From JAWAFC01 sp038890815 (GTDB lineage Archaea > Micrarchaeota > Micrarchaeia > Burarchaeales > JACRGF01): a stretch of 64,000 nt of DNA. The stretch spans positions 24,415 through 88,414 of the forward strand of contig JAWAFC010000007.1 of NCBI GenBank assembly GCA_038890815.1, written 5' to 3'. The first letter of the stretch is position 1, and the number at the start of each line of letters is the position of its first letter. The translations under genes and the position numbers were made by a program. The notes under the pieces are model-generated. The model saw nothing but the letters and a program-made list of their open reading frames with translations. It ran no database searches and was not told the DNA's origin. Of this stretch, positions 9,032 to 18,100 are shown in pieces.

Positions 9032-9977
9032 ACTCCTTCACAACTCTACCTTCGTCATATAATACTATCTTTTCTGTGGTCTTATTATAGAAAAGGACCG
9101 GCTTCCAAAGAGACTTTTCAAGAAAAATCAAAATGCTGGCAAAGTTTTCATCTTTCCATGAAACTCTGAAGGTAGGAGTAATCTTCGTGAGCTCCTTGAA
9201 TTTCTGGAGAGCCCCTGCTTTTTCTTCGGTAACCACCACAACCATAGCAGGCCGTAACCTCCCTTTTTCATCATAGCCATATAGGTTTTTGGCGGCCACC
9301 ACTATTTCAAGGAAAGGAGTGACCACCATTGTGAAATTCGTTGGCGGGCTCTTGTAGTGGTATATCAGATCCCATTCGCGAGTAGTCATGAAAGGGATGC
9401 TCCTCACAAATCTAGCACCTTTTTTCTCTGTATCTTCCGTTACGCAGAAGCTGTCTTTTATGCGTTTTTTAGACGGGCGCGGATAGTCCACCACAGTTAA
9501 ACATCTCGCTGACAGCACTGGCACAATGGCATAGAAAAACACTTCGGAAAAATGGTCGCCCACCATAAGAACTACTTTTTTCAGCTCTTCATCGCAGCCT
9601 GCGTAATTTTGACATACACGCGCTGTAACGTAGTCCAAAGATTCTTTTTTCAAAGCATCAAACAGAAGGGTAATATCTGCACTTTTCCAGAGTGGTTCGG
9701 CCTCCGTTGCCCATGAAGAAGCGACATACCCAGATGCGTCTGTGGTTGTAGATTCAACAGCAGCATATATGGTATCGCGGGCAATTCTATTCTTATTTTT
9801 GAGAAAAATATGAGTAGTATACGTTGTGGTTGTTTCCCGATTGGAGAACAACCCAAAGCAGCTTTCAACTAACGGCAGACCAAACAGAGCAACTCCTGCC
9901 CTCACCGCTTTGCGCAAAAACTCGCGTCTGGTTTGGTTTTGCTGAGGAAAAGGCCGGGCTTGTTTTGCCAGTTGCAT
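8979..9977 (-). CDS. Tat-exported lipoprotein, unknown
   Basis: The N-terminus has a twin-arginine signal, QTRREFLRKAVRAGVALFGLPLVESC, with the last Cys in lipobox position, so the 332-aa protein is predicted to be exported folded and lipid-anchored. The mature part mixes alpha and beta segments, with no motif I recognise; Cys are few. The gene is clearly AT-richer than its neighbours, which suggests a separate origin. The ATG lies 24 bases from the TATA-like element at 10001-10010, which the divergent regulator gene also uses. Confidence 0.65.
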   Translation of the reverse strand: MQLAKQARPFPQQNQTRREFLRKAVRAGVALFGLPLVESCFGLFSNRETTTTYTTHIFLKNKNRIARDTIYAAVESTTTDASGYVASSWATEAEPLWKSADITLLFDALKKESLDYVTARVCQNYAGCDEELKKVVLMVGDHFSEVFFYAIVPVLSARCLTVVDYPRPSKKRIKDSFCVTEDTEKKGARFVRSIPFMTTREWDLIYHYKSPPTNFTMVVTPFLEIVVAAKNLYGYDEKGRLRPAMVVVVTEEKAGALQKFKELTKITPTFRVSWKDENFASILIFLEKSLWKPVLFYNKTTEKIVLYDEGRVVKEFKIPLLSDPYVLETQAE

Positions 9978-10000
9978 CGATTATTTTTTTTCTCATCCCT

Positions 10001-10010
10001 ATATTTAAAA
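10001..10010. promoter_or_regulatory. TATA element between divergent genes
   Basis: ATATTTAAAA lies 24 bases from the ATG at 9977 (minus) and 20 bases from the ATG at 10030 (plus), leaving no room for long leaders on either side. Confidence 0.5.
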
Positions 10011-10029
10011 ATTGTGCTCAAATAGCTAC

Positions 10030-10806
10030 ATGGCAAAGCTGCTCAAGCTTGAGCATGGTATCGGCGTGGTGCTCCCTAAAGAAATTCTTGCCGCGCTGGC
10101 GGTTGAGGAAGGCGATGAGCTGGAATTCAGCATCGCAAAGCCGGGCATCGTGGTGTTGACGAAAGCAGAGAGGCCAAAGGAAGAATCGGAGTCTATGCGC
10201 GCTCTGCAGCCCCTCTCGCCCGAAGAGCTCGCCCTGCTCAGAAAGCTCGATGCCATCCGTTTCGCCGAGCGCGTGCCCGCAGAGGTCAACAAGGGCTTAA
10301 CCGTTGGCGAGCAAAAAATCCTCGACGGGCTACTCAAAAAGCGTGTTGTGACCATCTATAAGGGAGGGCGATATCCGAGAGGGGTCTATAACATTCCCAG
10401 GGAATATTATCCGCTTGTAAAGCAGGCAGGGGCCGGGCCAGCCCCACCAGCGCCATCCGGCTCCGTGCCTCTCGCCAGCATCGAGCACCTGGAGAAATTC
10501 GGCTTCATGGTTGTGCCAAGCGAGGCCGAGGCCAAGAGGATTTCTGAGCAGCTTGAAAAGAGAATAAAGGCGGGCGAAATCCTCGGCACGCGCAGTTTCG
10601 ACAGGAAATTCTATGTCGCCACGAGGGAGATGTTTCTGAAAATGGGCAGTGCCATCAAGAAAATCCTCAAGAGCGGCGAGCGGAGCGTTGCCGAGATAGC
10701 GGAGGCGCTCGGCTGCAGCGAGGAGGCCGCGCGCACAGTTCTCGAGTTGCTGAGCGAGCAGGGCGATGTGATAGAAAAGAGGCGTGGGGTCTACCGCCTC
10801 AGCTAG
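10030..10806 (+). CDS. AbrB-like plus winged-helix DNA-binding regulator
   Basis: The 258-aa protein starts with a SpoVT/AbrB-type swapped-hairpin domain (MAKLLKLEHGIGVVLPKEILAALAVEEGDELEF, residues 1-45), then a helical middle region, a Pro/Ala linker and a C-terminal winged helix (AIKKILKSGERSVAEIAEALGCSEEAARTVLELLSEQGDVIEKRRGVYRL). Both ends should bind DNA or mediate dimers. The start at 10030 gives the intact AbrB strand and fits the leaderless TATA; the frame extends to 10012. It is followed 8 bases later by the HD hydrolase gene, so the two may be co-regulated. Confidence 0.75.
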   Translation: MAKLLKLEHGIGVVLPKEILAALAVEEGDELEFSIAKPGIVVLTKAERPKEESESMRALQPLSPEELALLRKLDAIRFAERVPAEVNKGLTVGEQKILDGLLKKRVVTIYKGGRYPRGVYNIPREYYPLVKQAGAGPAPPAPSGSVPLASIEHLEKFGFMVVPSEAEAKRISEQLEKRIKAGEILGTRSFDRKFYVATREMFLKMGSAIKKILKSGERSVAEIAEALGCSEEAARTVLELLSEQGDVIEKRRGVYRLS

Positions 10807-10814
10807 GTGGCCGA

Positions 10815-11969
10815 ATGCTCGTTGTGAAGGACACTTTGCACGGCGGCATCCGCCTCTCAGAGGCCGAGACCGCCCTACTCGACTCGGGGCCACTTCAGCG
10901 CCTGCGCGGAGTGCGACAGCTGGCCCTTACAGCCCTCGTCTACCCGGGCGCAAACCACACGCGCTTCGAGCACTCGCTGGGCACCATGCACCTCGCCGGC
11001 AGGCTGTGCGAGCAGCTCGGCCTGCGTTCCGACGCTCCGGCAGTGCGCGCCGCCGCACTGCTTCACGATGCCGGCCATCCCGCCTTCTCGCACGAGCTCG
11101 AGGAACTCGCGGTTCGGTATGCAGGAAAGGGACATGAGGAAATGGGGAGAGAGCAAATAGTGAAGGGTGAGGTTGCCGAAATTCTGGCAGAAAATGGGCT
11201 TTCACCCAAAGAAATCGCCGCCTTGGCGCTCGGCGAAGGCCTTGGCTGCCTGATTGCGGGCGATCTGGGCAGCGACAGGATGGACTACTTGGCCAGGGAT
11301 GCCTATTACACGGGCGTGGCCTTCGGGATGGTGGATAGCGACCGCATCATAGAGTGCACGCTCCTCAGACGGGGAAAGCTCGTGGTGGATGAGGGAGGCC
11401 TGGCCGCAGCCGAAGCGCTTCTGGCAGCACGCTTCCTCATGTTCTCGGCAGTCTATCTGCACCACACTGTGCGCATCGCCAGCGCCATGCTCTACAAGGC
11501 TGCTGAATGCGCGCTCGAGGATGGGGCGGTGAGCGCGAACGAGCTGTGGCTAAAGGATGCCGAGTTTTTCGCGCTGCTGAAAAATGCGCCCTCCAGCCGC
11601 GCCCTCGCGCTCGCGATCGAAGGAAGAAGGCTGTTCAAACGTGCTTTCGAAATTCACCCCTCGGCGCTCACGGAAAGCCTCCGAAAGGCGCTGCGGAGCC
11701 CGCGCGGGCTCAAGAAAGTTGAAGAAGCGCTCGCGGCGGCCGCCGGGCTGAGCGCGCGCGATGTCATCATCGACTTTCCGCTTCTGGCTTGGGAAAAGGG
11801 CGTCAGCGTGCGCGTGCTGAAGGATGGGAAGGAGAGGCCGCTGGAAGAGCTTTCCGAGCTCGTCGCCTCATTGAAGAGGGTCGAGGCCAGCAGGGCGAGG
11901 ATAATCGTGGCCTGCCCAAAAGAGAGCGTTGAAAGGGTGAGGCGCGCGTGCAGGAGAATGTTTGTGTAG
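10815..11969 (+). CDS. HD-domain phosphohydrolase, dNTPase/SAMHD1-like
   Basis: The 384-aa protein carries the four metal ligands of an HD phosphohydrolase: His53 (HTRFEHS), His84-Asp85 (LLHDAGHPAFSH) and Asp158 (GDLGSDRMDYLARDAYY). This arrangement is that of the dGTPase/SAMHD1-like branch, which removes triphosphate from dNTPs; some archaeal relatives have unassigned substrates. The C-terminal half is helical with a final alpha/beta part. It shares an operon with the AbrB/winged-helix regulator upstream. Confidence 0.85.
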   Translation: MLVVKDTLHGGIRLSEAETALLDSGPLQRLRGVRQLALTALVYPGANHTRFEHSLGTMHLAGRLCEQLGLRSDAPAVRAAALLHDAGHPAFSHELEELAVRYAGKGHEEMGREQIVKGEVAEILAENGLSPKEIAALALGEGLGCLIAGDLGSDRMDYLARDAYYTGVAFGMVDSDRIIECTLLRRGKLVVDEGGLAAAEALLAARFLMFSAVYLHHTVRIASAMLYKAAECALEDGAVSANELWLKDAEFFALLKNAPSSRALALAIEGRRLFKRAFEIHPSALTESLRKALRSPRGLKKVEEALAAAAGLSARDVIIDFPLLAWEKGVSVRVLKDGKERPLEELSELVASLKRVEASRARIIVACPKESVERVRRACRRMFV

Positions 11970-11972
11970 TTG

Positions 11973-12131
11973 CTAGCGCACTATGAGGCTCGCTATCTTG
12001 ACGAGCGCGATAAAAGCTATGCTCGCCGCAACAACCGCCCTGGGATCGAGCTGCGGCCCTCCTGTGGCGATGTCGTAGAAGCGCAATATGCCGGCCATGC
12101 TTGTTGGGCCGGTTATCTTTTCTTGAGCCAT
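11973..12131 (-). CDS. secG: Preprotein translocase Sec61-beta subunit
   Basis: This 52-aa product starts MAQEKITGPTSMAGILRFYD, continues ATGGPQLDPRAVV and ends in one transmembrane helix (about 33-50, VVAASIAFIALVKIASLIV). That is the archaeal Sec61-beta pattern: a PxSxAGLxRF box followed by a Pro-rich turn and a tail anchor. It is the small third subunit of the SecYE channel. An ATG at 12134 immediately precedes the chosen one. A TATA-like TTTTAAAC at about 12151-12158 fits a leaderless start. Confidence 0.85.
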   Translation of the reverse strand: MAQEKITGPTSMAGILRFYDIATGGPQLDPRAVVAASIAFIALVKIASLIVR

Positions 12132-12154
12132 CATCTCCCATTTCAGCGATTTGT

Positions 12155-12727
12155 TTAAAATAGCTTTATCTTTTTTTCTAATAGCTTTGCCATTTCGGAG
12201 TGCTCAAAAATTATAGCCCAATCGAGCGCCGTTTTCCCATCCCTGTCCTGTGCTTTGGGATCCGCTCCCTTTTCGAGGAGCAGCTCGGCTATTTTCAGCT
12301 GGTTATTCCAAGCAGCAGCCATGAGCGGTGTCCTTCCCATCGCGTCTTGTATTTCTAAATCCGCTCCGCGCTCAACCAACAGCTCAACCATTTCCCGGTA
12401 GCCCTCTACCACAGCGCATACGAGCGGCGTCCATCCGAGCTTATCTTTGGCATTCGGGTCTGCCCCTTTATCAAGTAACATCCTGGCTATTTCCAACCAA
12501 TTTTTTGTTGCAGCCCAATGGAGCGGCGTCTTTCCATACGTGTCCCGCGCATTCACGTTCACTCCTTGTTCGAGGCGCCTGCGCACTCCCTCAACATCGC
12601 CTTCCTTGCAAAGCCTGTGCAGCGATATGCGCTTAAAGATCTGCTCGGCCTTTGGTGGCTTGAAGAACACGTTTCGTTTTTGTAAAGGCTGGTCGGCAAC
12701 GCGCTGTTTCTCCATTGCCTTTCTCAT
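12155..12727 (-). CDS. Ankyrin-repeat protein
   Basis: The 190-aa protein consists of about four to five ankyrin repeats starting near residue 35: SLHRLCKEGDVEGVRRRLEQGVNVNARD, then copies of YGKTPLHWAATKNWLEIARMLLDKGADPNAKD. No signal peptide or transmembrane segment is seen, so it is presumably cytoplasmic and binds a protein partner. It lies 5 bases after the surface-protein gene stop (reading against it), in the same direction. Confidence 0.9.
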   Translation of the reverse strand: MRKAMEKQRVADQPLQKRNVFFKPPKAEQIFKRISLHRLCKEGDVEGVRRRLEQGVNVNARDTYGKTPLHWAATKNWLEIARMLLDKGADPNAKDKLGWTPLVCAVVEGYREMVELLVERGADLEIQDAMGRTPLMAAAWNNQLKIAELLLEKGADPKAQDRDGKTALDWAIIFEHSEMAKLLEKKIKLF

Positions 12728-12731
12728 TTAT

Positions 12732-15116
12732 TCAGCCCGCTTCGCGCCTGCGTTTTCTGAGCCTCTCGAGCCTTTCCTCGAGCTCGCGCGTGAGGCTCTC
12801 AAGGTCCTCTTCTTCCCCGCCCGCTGGCCGCTCCTCCTCTTTCTCTTCGGACACGGGCGCCTCCTCTTCCTTCCTGGCCTCAAACGTCAGGCTGGCGAGG
12901 TCCTTTTCGGTCACCCCCTCGCTCGTCTCGGCGATGATGGCTCCCTCGCCTTCGCCGTAGTCAGGCGGCTGCGCTCCCTTCGCCCTCTGGGCCTGTTCGC
13001 TTCTCTTTATGCCATAGAGCACCATGTACACGACAATCAGCAGTAGCGCGGCGAACAGCACCGTGCCCACCACTATCCACATGGGCAGGCTCGTGCTCAT
13101 GGCATTCACGAGGCTGTTCGCGCTGCTTCTGAGCGCATTGAGCAGTGCAGTGGCGAAGTCAGCCGGAGGAGTGACGACCGTGACGTTGGAGACGTTCTCG
13201 ACCGGCGCGGGCGGGCTCACATTGATTGGTGGCGCGGGCGGGCTCACCGTGATGGCTCTCGTGGTCACATTGCTTTTGAGGTTGTAGTCCGGTGTTGCGA
13301 ACGAGTAGATTCCCTCGCGGAGGGCCGTGAATGAAGCCATGCCGCTCGCGTTGGTCAGCAGGGTGAAGCTCGGGTCGATGGGTGGCATGACCACGATGCG
13401 CGCGCCCGCAATGGGCCGCCCGTCGAGAGTCAGGAGCGTAAGCACGACTTCCTCGCCTTTCTCCACCACCTGTGGGGCGAGCAGCTGCACCGTCTCCTTC
13501 GGCGGCGTGATGTTGGCCGCGGGCGGGGTCACCGAGACATTCTCCTCGCCGGTCGGGCCGCCGATCTCAGGCACTTTGCATATGAAGTTGATACACTGGC
13601 CGTAGAAGCAGTCATCGCTCGTCCTGCACGGCTGGCCCAGATAGGATTTGTTTTGGCTCTCGCCACCGCTGCCTCCACCGCCTCCGCCAGCTCCCCCACC
13701 GCCCGCCTGCTGCGCCTGCACCGTAACGCTGGCAGTCCCGTTTATCGAAGTGTTGGTCTTATAGCGCGCCATGACCGTGCCACTGCCGACCGTTGTGGCC
13801 GTGAACACTCCACCCGCATCAATCGTTCCCACGCCTCCGCTCACGCTCCACTCGAGCTCGGCATCACTGATGGTCCCGAGCGAGTTGTCATAGTAATCAA
13901 GCCCGCTCGCCGTGAAATGCTGCGTGTAGCCGACGGTCACTGTGGCCGAGGCCGGGCTGACCGCAAGCCTGTACAGCGGGCCTGGCGTGACTGTCACGCT
14001 CGAGGAGTTGCTGACATTCTGATAGGTAGCCACCACACTGCCGCTACCTGCCCTCGTGGCCGTGAACACTCCGCTTGCATTAATTGTGCCGATGCCGCCC
14101 GTCACGCTCCAGTTTGCCAGGCTGGTCACATCCTGCGAGCTCGTGTCGCTGTAGTAGGCGGTCGCGGTGAATGCCTGCTGAGCGCCTGCCGCGAGGCTCG
14201 CGCTCGCGGGCGTGACAACGAGGTAGGAGAGCGTGGCGCTCGGCGGAATTGGGTTGATGACGAAATCGACTTGCGCGCTGACGCCAACGTTCGTCACCGT
14301 CTGGCTCGTGTAGTTCGTTTTCGTGGCAGTGACGTTGTATATGCCGGGCTCGAGCGAAATGCTGTAGGCGCCCGTAACCGCGTCGCTGACTGCGCTTCCA
14401 CGCACCACCGCGCCCTGCAGCGCTTGAACGATCGCCCCTCCGACCGGCGCGCCCGTGCCGTTCCTCACCGTGCCGTAAATGCTTCCATTCGTCGGAGAGC
14501 CGAACAGCGTGAGGTTCAGGTAATTCGTCTGGCCGAATTGAACTGCCACCGTTGTGTTGGCGGGGAGGTAGTTTGCGGGCGGGATCACCCGCACCTCATA
14601 GGCAGGCAGGGTGAGCCCGCTGATGGAGTAGAAGCCATTTCCGTCCGTTGCATCGCTCGCCTTAAACTCCCCATTATAGTAGAGCGCCACCGAGGCGCCT
14701 GGTATTCCCTGCCCGCTCGTGTTGAATATGTATCCCTCCAGCGTTGCGGGATTCACCGGCCTGAGCGTGAAATTGTAATAAGCTGGGTTGAAGTAAATAT
14801 CGGTCCTGCTGGGATTGCTGTTGTTCACGAATGTCGTGCCAGGTGGTCCATTCAGCTCCCTCACGAGCTCGTAGTAGCCGGGCGCATAGATGGACAGGTT
14901 GTAGTTCCCATCCGGTAGCCCGCTGACGTTGAAGAACCCATTGGCATCGGTGAGTGTGCTGTTTATCTCAGCACCACCAGGCAGGAGGAACGCCCTGACG
15001 GTTGCGCCGCTAACGTAAGCCGTGCCGTTGCTCACATGACCGGCTATGCTGCCTGCCCAGACAAAGCTGGCGAAAACGGCCAGCACGCCGATGACCGCAA
15101 ACAATCTCGCTTTCAT
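12732..15116 (-). CDS. Cell-surface protein with carboxypeptidase-regulatory-like and Big2 domains, C-terminal anchor
   Basis: The 794-aa protein has a signal peptide (MKARLFAVIGVLAVFASFVWA), three carboxypeptidase-regulatory-like/CNA-B-type beta domains (GSIAGHVSNGTAYVSGATV; TLEGYIFNTSGQGIPGASV; GSIYGTVRNGTGAPVGGAI), two Big2-like domains (LVVTPASASLAAG; LAVSPASATVTVG), a Gly-rich linker with a Cys-rich knot (GQPCRTSDDCFYGQCIN), a further Ig-like domain, a transmembrane helix (about 690-712) and an acidic/Arg-rich cytoplasmic tail ending in a coiled coil. It is the last gene of the surface operon. It is probably a structural or adhesive envelope component. Confidence 0.85.
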   Translation of the reverse strand: MKARLFAVIGVLAVFASFVWAGSIAGHVSNGTAYVSGATVRAFLLPGGAEINSTLTDANGFFNVSGLPDGNYNLSIYAPGYYELVRELNGPPGTTFVNNSNPSRTDIYFNPAYYNFTLRPVNPATLEGYIFNTSGQGIPGASVALYYNGEFKASDATDGNGFYSISGLTLPAYEVRVIPPANYLPANTTVAVQFGQTNYLNLTLFGSPTNGSIYGTVRNGTGAPVGGAIVQALQGAVVRGSAVSDAVTGAYSISLEPGIYNVTATKTNYTSQTVTNVGVSAQVDFVINPIPPSATLSYLVVTPASASLAAGAQQAFTATAYYSDTSSQDVTSLANWSVTGGIGTINASGVFTATRAGSGSVVATYQNVSNSSSVTVTPGPLYRLAVSPASATVTVGYTQHFTASGLDYYDNSLGTISDAELEWSVSGGVGTIDAGGVFTATTVGSGTVMARYKTNTSINGTASVTVQAQQAGGGGAGGGGGGSGGESQNKSYLGQPCRTSDDCFYGQCINFICKVPEIGGPTGEENVSVTPPAANITPPKETVQLLAPQVVEKGEEVVLTLLTLDGRPIAGARIVVMPPIDPSFTLLTNASGMASFTALREGIYSFATPDYNLKSNVTTRAITVSPPAPPINVSPPAPVENVSNVTVVTPPADFATALLNALRSSANSLVNAMSTSLPMWIVVGTVLFAALLLIVVYMVLYGIKRSEQAQRAKGAQPPDYGEGEGAIIAETSEGVTEKDLASLTFEARKEEEAPVSEEKEEERPAGGEEEDLESLTRELEERLERLRKRRREAG

Positions 15117-15125
15117 TTTTCTCCC

Positions 15126-18100
15126 CTATATGAATGCAAAGTTCACCGTTGTGTTCTGGCCCGCGACAATCATCTCGTTGAACGAAGTCTGGTTCTGTCC
15201 GATCGGAGTGGTTGCCCTCACATCGTACAAGCCAGCGGGAAGGTTCGGGATGTAATAGTGGCCCGCAGCATTCGTCGTGTCGCTGCCCACGATGATGCCT
15301 CCCTGAATGGCCTCCACGAGCGTGCCCGGAATTGGGGCGCCTGTGATGCCATCGATGACTATCCCGATGAAGCCTCCGAGCCTGTACATTATCATATCCG
15401 CATCGCTGACCCCGCCGGCGGTGACAATCACGCCCGTCCTCCTCTGCGTGGCATAGCCTGCCTTTGTGGCCGTCAGGCTGTACGTGCCCGGCTCAACCTG
15501 GATGGCGTAGTTTCCGCTGCCGTCAGTGAGCGCCCAGCGGCCCGTGCCGTCAACGCTCACATTCACGCCGGCGATTGGCGTGCCATCGCTTTCGGTGACC
15601 GTGCCGCTGATAGTTCCAAGCTGCGTCAGCGTGAAGTTCAGCCACGTGGTCTGGCCGGCCTGCACGCTCACGCCCGTGACAGTCTGGCCGAGATAGCCCG
15701 CCGCGCTGGCCGTCACGGCATACGAGTTGCTCGGCGCCACTCCGGTGATGATGTAGTAGCCGCTGGCGTTGGTTGTCGCGCCGTAGCCCGTGCCCTCAAT
15801 GACCACGCTCGCACCGTTGATGGGCGTGCCGTCATTGCTCCTCACGTATCCCTCGAGGTTTCCGAGCGTGCCTGTTGCAGTGACATTCACGCTCGCGTTC
15901 AGGCTGCCGTAGCGCGCCTGCACAGTGTGAACGCCTCCCGAGACATTGGTGGAGGTCGTCAGCAGCACCTGCGCCTGCCCGCTCGCGTTTGTTGTGGCGC
16001 TCGATGCGTTGAGGCTTCCGGCAGGAAGCGGGGTGAGCGTGAGGTTGAAGTCAATCGTCGCGCCGGCAATTGCATTGCCGAATGCATCGGTGAGCGTGGC
16101 TGTTATCGTGCTGTTTTCGCCGGGCGCGACGACAGGCGGCGCTGCAATCACGGTGAGGTTGGCCGCTGCGGCCGGCGTGACGTTCGCCGTGGCCGTGCCG
16201 TTTATCTGCGTCGTGCCGTTGTCGCCCGTTGCGGTGATCGTGTAGAGGCCAACAACCGCCGCAGTGAAGTTGCCCTGCGCATCGATGCTCCCGCCGCTCG
16301 CGCTCCAGGTAAACGTCACCCCTCCGATGGGCTGCATGTACTGGTCGAGCGCGGTGGCGTTGAAGTCAATGCTCTCGCCTGCCCGCATTTCAGCATATGC
16401 CGGCTCCACGACCACATAGGTGAAGACTGGCGGCGCGCTCGTGTTGACATTGACATTTCTGACCTCAGTGCCGTTGGTGGTGAATATGCCGTTCGCCACA
16501 ACCTGGAAGCTCAGCGGGCCGTCACCAAAGTAAGTGGTGTTAATCATGAAGGAGTCTGTCACGCTCGGCTGCAGGCCGTAGGTGATTGTGGCATTGAGCG
16601 CATCATTTATCCACAGCTGGGCGCTCGTGATGCCAGGCTCGTCGCTTGCAGTGAAGTCAATGTATATGACTCCGCTGACATTGCTGTTGTTGGCGGGCGT
16701 GCGCGGCTCGACGAAGGCGACTGCCGGGGGAATGTTATCCACTGTCAGCGTGCGTGTGCCGCTCACTCCAATGTTTCCGAATGTGTCATTTGCCCTCGCG
16801 CTCAGCGCGAGCGTTCCGAGCCCATCCGGATAGGCCGCGGTGTTGACGATGGCCGTGCACACTGTCGTGCCGGTGCAACTCGCCACAACAGCGCCGTTGG
16901 CGAGCAGCTCAATCGTGTCAAGGTTTGGATCGCTGGCCGTGGCGTTCAGCACAATGGTGCCAGTGACATTTGCGCCGTCGGCAGGCGTGTCGGGCACGAG
17001 CTGCACGACGGGCGGCGTGGTGTCATTGTAGACGAGGCTGAAGTTCTGCGTTGTGTTCGCCCCGGGCTGCACCACGACATTCAGCGCGCTGGCCGAGAGG
17101 TAGTTCTGTGCCGTGACCGTGAGGTTGTAAATGCCTGCCACGAGGTCGGACAGGAAGTAGAAGCCGAATGAGTCAGTGAGAGTTTCCTGAATGAGCGCGA
17201 GGCCCTGCCAGGCGCTCACATTGGCGCCCGCAATGGCGCTGCCGTTGCCCGCATCCGTGACATAACCGATGATGCCACCGTGCTGCTGCATGGTGATGTT
17301 CGCCTGCGTTGTGGAACCGGCGACCACGACCACCCCGCTGGCCGTGCCAGGCTCGAAGCCAGCCCTCGTTGCGGTCAGCGAGTAGGTGCCTTCGGCGAGG
17401 CCGCCGATGAAGTAGTAGCCCGTTCCATCCGTGGTGTCGTTGAAGCTCGTGCCATCCACCACAACCAGCGCGCCAGCCACCGGCAGCCCCGTTGTGCTCA
17501 ACACATACCCATCGATGTTGCCCACTGTGGCGAGCGTCTCGACGCGCGTGGAGTTGCTAATGCCATCCACGCTCGCGTTGATGGTGTGATTGCCGGGCGT
17601 GGGGCTCGTCCACAGCGTGATGCCCGCGATGCCCGCCACATCGGTGAGCGCCGTTACCACAGAGCCCGTGTCGGTTCCGTTGGATAGGTTGCCCTCGGGC
17701 AATGGGCTCTCGGTGAGATTGAACACAACAACCGCATCGGGCACGGCATTTCCGAACTGGTCAAAAACTTCCGCAGTGACTGGCACGGTTGTGTCCGGTG
17801 TGGTGAGCGAGGGCGCCGTTATAATTATAGTATACGGCGCGCCCGCCGTTATCTCGATCGGCGCGCTGCCCACAATTCCAGAGTCGTTGGCCGTTATAAT
17901 CCAGCTTCCGACAACCTGAGCAGTGAAGGTTGTGGTGGGGCCAGTGAGCGGGTTGAATGTGCCCGCATTGCCAGTAACGCTCCAACTCGGGTTGGTGGCT
18001 ACTGGGTTGCCCCAAGCATCAAAGCCGCTTGCAGTGACCTGTGTGCTGTCGCCCGCCCGGAGCGGCGAGTTGGCAACCTGCACATCGATGCTCGCCAGCG

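Noticed and set aside
13653..14918. Plus-strand open frame of 421 codons
   Set aside because: It is antisense to the 794-aa surface gene and shows no recognisable fold.
15036..17171. Long plus-strand open frame of 711 codons
   Set aside because: It is antisense to the 1783-aa surface gene, has no signal, no domain and an Arg/Ala/Gly-biased composition caused by the GC-rich repeat coding strand.
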